Made by a program: the position numbers and the translations under genes. 47,424 nt of DNA from an uncultured Thiotrichaceae bacterium (GTDB lineage Bacteria > Pseudomonadota > Gammaproteobacteria > Thiotrichales > Thiotrichaceae), in the NCBI GenBank assembly GCA_902727985.1, contig CACVAY010000009.1, forward strand, positions 1 through 47,424. The letters are read 5' to 3'. A model generated the notes under the pieces. The model worked only from the letters and a program-made list of their open reading frames with translations. It did not search any database and had not been told where the DNA came from. How positions within the stretch are numbered: the first letter of the stretch is position 1; each line of letters starts with the position of its first letter. Positions 40,360 through 47,424 of the stretch are shown here, piece after piece.

Positions 40360-40364
40360 CATTC

Positions 40365-40394
40365 AAAAAAAGCCCCGATATCGGGGCTTTTTTT
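40365..40394 (+). terminator. intrinsic terminator between tRNA-fMet and rimP
   Basis: AGCCCCGAT (40371-40379) followed directly by ATCGGGGCT (40380-40388) is a perfect 18-nt palindrome flanked by A and T runs, with seven T after the G-C part. It separates the tRNA from rimP, as in the E. coli metY-rimP region, and must be partly read through for the operon to be expressed. Confidence 0.9.
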
Positions 40395-40440
40395 ATATTT
40401 AGAAAAAAGCATTTTGTAAACGGAAAATAGCAGCCCAAAC

Positions 40441-40899
40441 ATGTCATTAGGAACGTTGGAAAATTTAATTACGACCACTGTTGAAGGCTTAGGCTACGAA
40501 CTATGGGGATATGAATATCGCCCACATAGTGAGAATGGCTTACTGAGGATCTATATCGAATCAACAGAAGGCATTACTGTTGATGACTGCGCATCTGTAA
40601 GCAATCAGATAAGTGCAGTTTTTGATGTGGAAGACCCCATCCCTATGGCCTATATTCTTGAGGTATCTTCTCCTGGTATGGATAGAATGCTATTCAAACC
40701 AGAACAGTACACACCTTATGTGGGTGAAACTGTTAAGATCAAAACACAATATGCACTAGATGGACGACGCAACTATAAAGGCATCATCCAGAATCTAAGC
40801 GAAACAGCAGTAACTCTTGAAATAGACAAGGAGCTGCATGAAGTCCCATTTGATGCCATTGAACATTCAAGGCTTAAAATTGCCGAAAAGCAAGGTTAA
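40441..40899 (+). CDS. rimP: ribosome maturation factor RimP
   Basis: 30S subunit maturation factor. 152 residues, normal length. N-terminal domain with LGYELWGYEYRPHSENGLLRIYIES and VDDCASVSNQISAVFDVEDPIPMAYILEVSSPGMDR, the SSPGxDR block being the family signature; C-terminal SH3-like domain from about residue 92. It is 5 nt before nusA and downstream of the tRNA-fMet terminator. Confidence 0.98.
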   Translation: MSLGTLENLITTTVEGLGYELWGYEYRPHSENGLLRIYIESTEGITVDDCASVSNQISAVFDVEDPIPMAYILEVSSPGMDRMLFKPEQYTPYVGETVKIKTQYALDGRRNYKGIIQNLSETAVTLEIDKELHEVPFDAIEHSRLKIAEKQG

Positions 40900-40904
40900 T
40901 TGCT

Positions 40905-42398
40905 ATGAGTAAAGAAATTTTATACGTTGTCGATGCAGTCTCTAATGAGAAAAATGTTGATGCAGATATCATTTTTGAAGCTGTTGAAATCGCACTCGCA
41001 ACCGCAACAAGAAAAAAACATAATCCGCAAATGGATGTTCGCGTCTCTATTGATCGTGAAACAGGTGAATATGAGACATTTCGTCGCTGGGAAGTTCTAG
41101 ATGACGAGTCTGAAGAGTTCGAATCACCAGAAAAACAAATACTTTACTCTTATGCTAAAAATGATGGCCATGACGTTGAAATCGGTGACTTTGTAGAGGA
41201 GCCCATCGAATCCATTGAATTTGGTCGCATCGCCGCACAGACTGCGAAACAAGTTATCGTGCAAAAAGTTCGCCAAGCAGAACGCGAACGCATTGTTGAA
41301 GGATTCCGCGATCGTGTCGGCCAGCTAATTTTAGGCACAGTAAAACGTGTCGACCATCGTGGCATCGTATTGGACATGGGAGAGAATGCAGAAGCTTTGA
41401 TCCCTCGTGATCAAATGTTACCTAAAGACATGGTTCGCCCTGGTGACCGCATGCGTGGCTACCTAAAAGAGATTTTAGATACCGGTCGCGGCCCACAGAT
41501 GATTGTTAGCCGTACGGATGCCAATCTCTTAATCGAATTGTTGAAGCTGGAAGTTCCTGAGATCGGTCAGGAAATGATTGATATCATGGCCGCTTCACGT
41601 GATCCTGGCTCACGCGCCAAGATTGCAGTACGTGCAAACATTCCTAACCTCGACCCAGTGGGTGCCTGTGTAGGCATGCGTGGTTCACGTATCCAAACTG
41701 TTACCAATGAATTAAACGATGAGCGTGTAGACATTATTCCTTGGGATGATGACATTGCGAACTTTGTTATCAACTCAATGAAGCCAGCAGAAGTGCTTTC
41801 TATCGTTGTTGATGAAGAAAATAAAACCATGCGCATTGGTGTTGATGAAGATCAGCTATCTCAGGCTATCGGCAAAGGCGGGCAGAATGTTCGCTTAGCC
41901 AGTGAACTAACAGGCTGGCAGCTTGATATCATGAGTGAGCAAGAAGCTGATGATGCTAACCTAAAAGAGCAGCAGCTTATCGTTGACAAGTTCATCGAGA
42001 AGCTGGATATCGATGAAGATATTGCAACGATATTAGTGGAAGAGGGCTTTACTAGCCTTGACGAACTTGTTTATGATTTCGACGACGTCTGTGCCATTGA
42101 TGAGTTCAATGAAGAACTTGCAGAAGAACTTCGTTCTCGTGCTCAGAACACCCTACTAACCCAGGCAATCTCTGGCACTAGCGGTTCGCCACAACAAGAC
42201 TTGCTAGAAATGGATAGTATGACCAACCCACTGGCTTACAAACTGGCGGCAAAAGGTATTTACACGATGGAAGATCTCGCAGAACAAGCCACCGATGACT
42301 TACTAGACATCGATGACATGACCGAAGAACGCGCTGGCGAATTAATAATGATCGCCCGCGCACCATGGTTTGCTGAAGAGTCAGCAGAAGATGAATAA
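40905..42398 (+). CDS. nusA: transcription termination/antitermination factor NusA
   Basis: RNA polymerase-associated pausing, termination and antitermination factor; in E. coli it regulates this operon. 497 residues: N-terminal polymerase-binding domain (1-125), S1 domain (about 135-200, LGTVKRVDHRGIVLDMGENAEALIPRDQ), KH1 and KH2 (about 203-345, with GACVGMRGSRIQTV and QAIGKGGQNVRLA), then two acidic helix-hairpin-helix repeats (about 365-490), the C-terminal extension seen in gammaproteobacteria. It lies between rimP (5 nt) and infB (17 nt). Confidence 0.99.
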   Translation: MSKEILYVVDAVSNEKNVDADIIFEAVEIALATATRKKHNPQMDVRVSIDRETGEYETFRRWEVLDDESEEFESPEKQILYSYAKNDGHDVEIGDFVEEPIESIEFGRIAAQTAKQVIVQKVRQAERERIVEGFRDRVGQLILGTVKRVDHRGIVLDMGENAEALIPRDQMLPKDMVRPGDRMRGYLKEILDTGRGPQMIVSRTDANLLIELLKLEVPEIGQEMIDIMAASRDPGSRAKIAVRANIPNLDPVGACVGMRGSRIQTVTNELNDERVDIIPWDDDIANFVINSMKPAEVLSIVVDEENKTMRIGVDEDQLSQAIGKGGQNVRLASELTGWQLDIMSEQEADDANLKEQQLIVDKFIEKLDIDEDIATILVEEGFTSLDELVYDFDDVCAIDEFNEELAEELRSRAQNTLLTQAISGTSGSPQQDLLEMDSMTNPLAYKLAAKGIYTMEDLAEQATDDLLDIDDMTEERAGELIMIARAPWFAEESAEDE

Positions 42399-42415
42399 GG
42401 CAGGAGGCAAACTAG

Positions 42416-45298
42416 ATGTCAGATATAATCGTAAAACAACTGGCCCAGATCGTAGGCACGCCTGTGGATCTGATGCTACAACAACTACAACAAGCAGGCA
42501 TTCCTGCTAGTAGCCCTGATGACAGCATTACCGATGAACAGAAATTAAAACTTCTTGAATTCATCCGTCAAGGCCAACAAAGCCAAGCAGCGGTTAAACC
42601 AACCTTATCAGTAAAACGCCGCTCTGTTTCAGAACGCAAAATTACTGGCGTCCAAGGGAAAAAGAATACCGTTACTGTGGAAGTACGCAGAAAGAAGCGA
42701 GCAGCGCAGCGAGCAGACACTCCTCAGCAAGCTACAGACCATCCAACTACCGCTCCTGCTGACAGCAATCGTTCTCAAGAACTCACCAAAAAGCTAGAGG
42801 CTGAAAGTAATGCCCTACGCCAAGTTAAAGAACAAAATGATCTTGCTGCCAAAGAAAAGCTTATCGCTGCTGAAAAAGCAGAAGAAACTCCTGTTAATGA
42901 GACAACTGAAGAAATAGTAGAAACTGTAGAAATAGCAGAAACTGTAGAAACTGTTGCTGTAACACCCCCTATTCCAACAGAAAATATGCAAAAAACCGAA
43001 GAAACACCTGCTGCTAAAGCTGAAGAAAGTAAACCCAAACCTTCTACTGAGAAGCCAAAAACCCCTGCTGCTGCGGCAACACCGGAAGCGACTAAGCCAC
43101 CAACAGCCGTTAAAGCTAAAACACCGGCTGCTCCAGCTGAGCCACCTAAAAGAAGAGTGGGTGATATCAACTTCTTTGAAGAAGCAAGAAAACGTAAGGC
43201 GGAAGCAAGTGCGGCAGCTAAGCAAGAAGCGGCTACATTACTTAAAAAGCGACCTTCACGCAAACCTAAGCCCAAGGTAGCAACACCTGCTGCCACGTCT
43301 ACACCGACAAAAGCCGCAACACCAACAACTGCCAATGCGAATAAACCCGCTGATGCAGCAGCAAAGAATAAGAAGAAGAAACCATTCCAGGGCCGTGATG
43401 GCGGATCAAAATTACATATGGCTGGCGGCGACTCAAGACGTCGCAAGAAGAAAGGTGGCCGCAGACAGCAACATGTCAATATTGAGCGTTCCACTAAACA
43501 TGGCTTTGAAAAACCCGTAGCTCCTGTCAGTAAAGAAATTGAAATCCCTGACACTATCGTACTTTCAGACTTAGCAATGAAACTTAGCGTTCAGTCTACT
43601 GAAATTATCAAGAGACTTATGTCTCTTGGCGTGATGGCAACCATTAACCAGTCACTAGACCAAGATACCGCCATACTCGTTACAGAAGAACTTGGCCATA
43701 AAGGCATCCCAATGGCTGCCATCGAAGAAGATGATGCGGCCCTTGCTGACACAGTTCTTGATATTCATGCAGGTGACTTTGAAGAGTTTTCTCGCCCTCC
43801 AGTTGTTACTATCATGGGGCATGTTGACCATGGTAAAACATCATTACTTGATTATATTCGTTCAAGCCGAGTAACAGCTGGCGAAGCGGGTGGAATTACA
43901 CAGCACATTGGTGCGTATCACGTTGAAACTGAGAACGGCATCGTATCATTCCTTGATACCCCTGGACACGCTGCATTCTCCTCAATGCGAGCTCGTGGCG
44001 CACAAGCAACGGATATCGTAATTGTTGTTGTTGCTGCCGATGACAGCGTAATGCCACAAACACGTGAAGCGATTAAACATACACGTGCTGCGGGCGTACC
44101 ATTGATTGTCGCTATCAACAAAATGGATAAAGAAAATGCAGACCCAGAGCGCGTTAAAAGTGATTTAAGTGCTCTTGAAGTTATCCCGGAAGAATGGGGG
44201 GGCGACGATGTATTTGTTGAGGTATCAGCGATTACAGGTCAAGGCGTTGACAACCTACTAGAATCTATCTTGCTGGTTTCGGAAATACAGGAACTAAAAG
44301 CTCGTCAAGAAGGACCAGCTACCGGTACTGTTGTTGAAGCAAGTATCGAAAAAGGCCGTGGTGCAGTAGCAACCGTTCTGGTTCAAGAAGGTACATTGAA
44401 GCAAGGTGATATGGTACTTTGTGGTCAACAATATGGGCGTGTTAGAGCGATGTTGGATGAGTTAGGCAAGCCGACCAAGGTAGCAGGCCCTTCTATCCCT
44501 GTTTCAATTCTTGGCTTATCAGGCGTCCCATCTGCTGGTGATGACATGATCGTACTCCCTAACGAACGAAAAGCGCGTGAAGTCGCTGAAATCAGACGTC
44601 ACAGAGAGCGTGAAACACGCCTTTCTGCACAGCAAGCAGCTAAACTTGAAGCATTGTTCTCTCATATGGAGAACGGTGAAGTTAGCAAAGTTAACTTACT
44701 GGTTAAAGCCGATGTACAAGGTAGTGTAGAAGCATTAACAGAGTCTCTTAATAAGCTATCCACTGACGAAGTTAAGGTGAACATCGTTCTAGCAGGCGTC
44801 GGTGGTATCAACGAAGGCGATGTTAACCTTGCTCAAGCTGCAAATGCGGTAATGATTGCTTTCAATGTTCGTGCTGATGCTGCTGCAAAGCGCATTGCTT
44901 CAGAATCTGGCGTTGATATTCGTTATTACAGCATCATCTATGAAACAATTGATGATGTAAAAGCTGCAATGAACGGTCTATTGAAACCTGAATTACGCGA
45001 AGAGTTCTTAGGTATCGCTGAGGTTAAAGACGTATTCCGATCTACCGCGATGGGGCCTGTTGCAGGTTGTTTGATCGTTGATGGCGTGGTTAAGCGCGGC
45101 TTACCAATACGCGTCTTACGTAACAACGTTGTAGTATACGAAGGTGAGCTAGAATCACTGCGTCGCCATAAAGATGATGTTAACGAGGTTCGCACAGGTA
45201 CAGAATGTGGTATTGCGGTTAAGAACTATAACGACGTTCAGCCTGGTGATCAGATTGAGTGCTTCCAAAGAACTGAAATCGCTCGTACAATTGACTGA
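42416..45298 (+). CDS. infB: translation initiation factor IF-2
   Basis: GTPase that places fMet-tRNA on the 30S subunit and promotes subunit joining. 960 residues, longer than the E. coli 890. An IF2_N-type domain at about 1-55, then a long low-complexity linker (about 65-375) rich in Ala, Lys, Pro, Thr and Glu, a second IF2_N domain (about 380-435), and the G domain with GHVDHGKT at 468-475, DTPGHAAF and NKMDKENAD, followed by domains II-IV. A strong GGAGG precedes the ATG. Much of the length excess is in the linker. Confidence 0.99.
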   Translation: MSDIIVKQLAQIVGTPVDLMLQQLQQAGIPASSPDDSITDEQKLKLLEFIRQGQQSQAAVKPTLSVKRRSVSERKITGVQGKKNTVTVEVRRKKRAAQRADTPQQATDHPTTAPADSNRSQELTKKLEAESNALRQVKEQNDLAAKEKLIAAEKAEETPVNETTEEIVETVEIAETVETVAVTPPIPTENMQKTEETPAAKAEESKPKPSTEKPKTPAAAATPEATKPPTAVKAKTPAAPAEPPKRRVGDINFFEEARKRKAEASAAAKQEAATLLKKRPSRKPKPKVATPAATSTPTKAATPTTANANKPADAAAKNKKKKPFQGRDGGSKLHMAGGDSRRRKKKGGRRQQHVNIERSTKHGFEKPVAPVSKEIEIPDTIVLSDLAMKLSVQSTEIIKRLMSLGVMATINQSLDQDTAILVTEELGHKGIPMAAIEEDDAALADTVLDIHAGDFEEFSRPPVVTIMGHVDHGKTSLLDYIRSSRVTAGEAGGITQHIGAYHVETENGIVSFLDTPGHAAFSSMRARGAQATDIVIVVVAADDSVMPQTREAIKHTRAAGVPLIVAINKMDKENADPERVKSDLSALEVIPEEWGGDDVFVEVSAITGQGVDNLLESILLVSEIQELKARQEGPATGTVVEASIEKGRGAVATVLVQEGTLKQGDMVLCGQQYGRVRAMLDELGKPTKVAGPSIPVSILGLSGVPSAGDDMIVLPNERKAREVAEIRRHRERETRLSAQQAAKLEALFSHMENGEVSKVNLLVKADVQGSVEALTESLNKLSTDEVKVNIVLAGVGGINEGDVNLAQAANAVMIAFNVRADAAAKRIASESGVDIRYYSIIYETIDDVKAAMNGLLKPELREEFLGIAEVKDVFRSTAMGPVAGCLIVDGVVKRGLPIRVLRNNVVVYEGELESLRRHKDDVNEVRTGTECGIAVKNYNDVQPGDQIECFQRTEIARTID
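42910..42957 (+). repeat. short in-frame tandem repeat in infB
   Basis: Imperfect repeats of GAAACTGTA / GAAATAGCA-type 9-nt units encode an alternating acidic/valine peptide ([15 protein letters not shown]). It lies in the non-conserved linker of IF-2 and is a likely site of length variation between strains. Confidence 0.6.
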
Positions 45299-45303
45299 TA
45301 ACC

Positions 45304-45666
45304 ATGCCCATTGATTACGCCAGAACCGACCGAATTTCAGAACAAATCAAACGTGTTCTGGCTCAACTCATCCGCGATAAAGTCAAAGATCCTCGCATTG
45401 GTATGATCTCGATACTTGATGTCGAGGTCACCAAAGACTTGAAAATGGCCAAGGTCTATTTTGACACCTTCCAAACAGACAAGGTCGACGATTCTACGAT
45501 TGGACTAAATCGCGCCGCTGGCTTCCTTCGCCGCGAATTAGCTAAAGAATTAAGCCTGCGCTCTACGCCTAGCCTACAATTTCTTTATGATGACACTGAG
45601 ATCAAAGCTAATGACCTTAGTGCATTAATTGACAAAGCCGTTGCTAGCGATAAAGACCCTTCTTAA
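45304..45666 (+). CDS. rbfA: 30S ribosome-binding factor RbfA
   Basis: Late 30S assembly and cold-adaptation factor with a KH-type fold. 120 residues: RTDRISEQIKRVLAQLIRDKVKDPRIGMISILDVEVTKDLKMAKVYF, then GFLRRELAKELSLRSTPSLQFLYDDT, the family signature. It begins 5 nt after the infB stop. The next gene, truB, is 92 nt away. Confidence 0.98.
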   Translation: MPIDYARTDRISEQIKRVLAQLIRDKVKDPRIGMISILDVEVTKDLKMAKVYFDTFQTDKVDDSTIGLNRAAGFLRRELAKELSLRSTPSLQFLYDDTEIKANDLSALIDKAVASDKDPS

Positions 45667-45758
45667 AAGAACATATCCCTATTTTCATACTTGCCTAGTT
45701 ACTAGGTTTACGTTAATGTTTTTCCTCAGAAACTCAACGCACATACGAACTAGCTCAG

Positions 45759-46673
45759 ATGGCAAGAAAGAGAAAAGGTTTACCCATCAATGGTATTTTG
45801 CTGCTCGATAAGCCTATCGGAATAAGCTCAAACAAAGCCCTTCAAAAAATAAAATATCTCTATAAAGCGCAAAAGGCTGGTCACACTGGCAGTCTTGACC
45901 CACTTGCAACAGGGATGCTCCCTATTTGCCTAGGCGAAGCGACCAAGACCTCACACTTCCTTTTAAACTCAGACAAAAGTTACCAAACAACCATTCAATT
46001 CGGTATAACCACCACCACTGGAGACACCGAGGGTGAAGTCATCGAAACAAGACCTGTTCCCACTATTGATGACGCGACGATTCAGAATTTATTAACGAAA
46101 TTCACGGGGCAACTAGAACAAGTACCTCCCATGTATTCCGCTCTAAAACACCAAGGACAACCGCTTTACAAACTTGCAAGACAAGGTAAAGAAATTGAAA
46201 GAAAAGCTCGAAACATCACTATTTTCAGTAATTCTCTTCTAGAAAAAAACCAAAATTCAATAACGGTTGCAGTAGATTGCAGCAAAGGCACTTACATTCG
46301 CAGCCTAGCGATGGACATGGGGGAGGCGTTGGGCTGTGGCGCACATATAACGATGCTTAGACGGGTTCACGTCTCACCGTTTAACTACGGTAAAATGTTT
46401 ACGCTTGATGACGCTATTGAAGCCGAAACCAAGGGCACCTTACGGGACATGCTACTCCCTGTTGATGCTGGAATCATCCATTTCTCAAAAATTATGCTTG
46501 ACGAAGTCAATGTTGAGAAGCTCATGTTTGGTCAAACTATTCTAGCGGCACACCATCTCAATACAGGCGCAATGGTGAGAATATACAATAACAACAATGA
46601 CTTTCTTGGTATTGGTGAGATAGATACCTCAGCTCACATCAAACCCAAACGCCTTATTCAGCAACCAGAGTAA
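45759..46673 (+). CDS. truB: tRNA pseudouridine-55 synthase
   Basis: Makes pseudouridine 55 in the T-loop of tRNAs. 304 residues: GILLLDKPIGISSNKALQ at the start, the catalytic Asp47 in GHTGSLDPLATGMLP, YSALKHQGQPLYKLARQG, and CSKGTYIRSLAMDMGEALGC, then a C-terminal PUA-like domain from about 245. The ATG at 45759 has no strong Shine-Dalgarno, and the 92-nt gap to rbfA contains a short CCTAG-TTA-CTAGG hairpin. Its 3' end overlaps the convergent phosphoesterase by 20 nt. rpsO, often next in this operon, is absent. Confidence 0.97.
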   Translation: MARKRKGLPINGILLLDKPIGISSNKALQKIKYLYKAQKAGHTGSLDPLATGMLPICLGEATKTSHFLLNSDKSYQTTIQFGITTTTGDTEGEVIETRPVPTIDDATIQNLLTKFTGQLEQVPPMYSALKHQGQPLYKLARQGKEIERKARNITIFSNSLLEKNQNSITVAVDCSKGTYIRSLAMDMGEALGCGAHITMLRRVHVSPFNYGKMFTLDDAIEAETKGTLRDMLLPVDAGIIHFSKIMLDEVNVEKLMFGQTILAAHHLNTGAMVRIYNNNNDFLGIGEIDTSAHIKPKRLIQQPE

Positions 46674-47424
46674 TATGCGTCACCTCAGGCGCACAATTCT
46701 TACGCAAAGGAACACCAGTTGTCCCAATACCGCGACTTGTGTAGACCCAACTCTGATTCACACGATATAAACCCTGAACATACTTTCTTCCTAAGTAAGG
46801 ACGTACAATGGGTTTATTGGAAGATGATTGTATTTGCCCTCCATGAGTATGACCAGAAAGCTGCAGACTGATACGTGTATCGTGTGCATACCAATCAATC
46901 ATATCCGGTTCATGCGCCATCAACACAACAGGCGCTCCTTTATGATGTACAGAAAGTGTTTTTTTTATATCTGGATTGCCCAACCAACCATCATCAATAC
47001 CCGCGAGATGCAGCACGGATTTGCCAAAACCAAGATCTACCCCTTGATTCTTGAAAACCGGAATACCCAAGCGCTCAAAAGTATCCGTTATGAGTTCTGC
47101 ATTGGTTTTATATTCATGATTACCCAACACAGAAAACACACCTTGTTTTGCCTCTAAATCGGCCAATACAGGCGCTAACTCAAAAATATCCTCTGCATCA
47201 TGCCAAACATAGTCCCCTGTTAAAACCGTGATATCAGGTGCTAAGGAATTAGCCAACTGCACAGCCCTAACAACATGTTCCAACTGCGTAAACGGATGTA
47301 AATGAATATCCGTTAACTGAACAATTGTCACGCCTTGCAGAGATTCCGCGAGATTTTTGATAGGAATCTCTACCCTTTCAACAACAAGCCAGCGCATTTC
47401 ATTTTTACGCACCGCATGCTTATC
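46654..47424 (-). CDS. metallophosphoesterase (YaeI/YkuE-like), start beyond the window
   Basis: Calcineurin-like phosphoesterase with the full set of metal motifs: LTDIHLHP (D and H ligands), LTGDYVW, LGNHEY, MAHEPD and SGHTHGGQ. The C-terminus GRKYVQGLYRVNQSWVYTSRGIGTTGVPLRKNCAPEVTHI is typical of the YkuE/YaeI group of membrane-linked phosphodiesterases, which usually start with a transmembrane or Tat segment. A GTG at 47410-47412 could be a start, but the frame stays open to the right edge, so I treat it as 5'-truncated. It overlaps the convergent truB end by 20 nt. Confidence 0.93.
   Translation of the reverse strand, partial: DKHAVRKNEMRWLVVERVEIPIKNLAESLQGVTIVQLTDIHLHPFTQLEHVVRAVQLANSLAPDITVLTGDYVWHDAEDIFELAPVLADLEAKQGVFSVLGNHEYKTNAELITDTFERLGIPVFKNQGVDLGFGKSVLHLAGIDDGWLGNPDIKKTLSVHHKGAPVVLMAHEPDMIDWYAHDTRISLQLSGHTHGGQIQSSSNKPIVRPYLGRKYVQGLYRVNQSWVYTSRGIGTTGVPLRKNCAPEVTHITLVAE

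Noticed and set aside
42775-43554. Long leftward open frames opposite the infB linker (259 and 136 codons)
   Set aside because: They are mirror frames of low-complexity Ala/Lys/Glu codons, giving Ser/Phe/Leu-rich nonsense peptides; no ribosome site and no domain.

Overview
The window is 47.4 kb of chromosome from a gammaproteobacterium with moderately AT-rich DNA. The assignment rests on a tRNA-fMet-rimP-nusA-infB-rbfA-truB operon, a three-helix SecE, YcgN, Hsp15 (HslR) and LptM, and on protein sequences close to those of E. coli. Order and genus cannot be read directly. A Thiotrichales-like marine lineage (Methylophaga or Cycloclasticus type) is only a guess.

Layout. Positions 1-2391 (leftward) hold the 5' part of mnmG, then bioB and an unrecognised three-helix membrane protein whose reading frame overlaps bioB. 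From 2566 to 34141 there is one leftward block of translation and transcription genes. In transcription order it runs: tRNA-Tyr, tRNA-Gly, tRNA-Thr, tufB, tRNA-Trp, secE, nusG, rplKAJL, rpoBC, rpsL, rpsG, fusA, tufA, rpsJ, the S10 genes, the spc genes with secY and rpmJ, and the alpha genes rpsM-rpsK-rpsD-rpoA-rplQ, closed by a strong intrinsic terminator. Clusters that E. coli splits over two loci (beta versus str/S10/spc/alpha) are contiguous here. The two tuf genes are identical in nucleotide sequence.

To the right, 34476-40098 is a mixed region: ugd (UDP-glucose dehydrogenase), a leftward overlapping trio (hypothetical membrane-anchored protein, ycgN, hslR), a small DUF2892-type membrane protein, a 130-nt nested inverted repeat, lptM-lysA, and a leftward membrane-anchored hypothetical. 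Positions 40240-46673 carry the rightward operon tRNA-fMet, rimP, nusA, infB, rbfA, truB. A convergent metallophosphoesterase runs off the right edge.

The most interesting signal is regulatory. I see near-consensus sigma-70 promoters with GC-rich discriminators before tRNA-Tyr, before tRNA-fMet, before rpsL, directly after rpsJ (for the rplC unit) and at the end of tufB (for tRNA-Trp-secE). In three of these (rpsL, rplC, tRNA-Trp) a terminator-like hairpin lies between the promoter and the first gene, which suggests leader attenuation or overlapping terminator/promoter modules. I found no CRISPR array, toxin-antitoxin system, phage or intact insertion sequence, and no multi-gene system that looks new. 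The window is mostly conserved housekeeping DNA.
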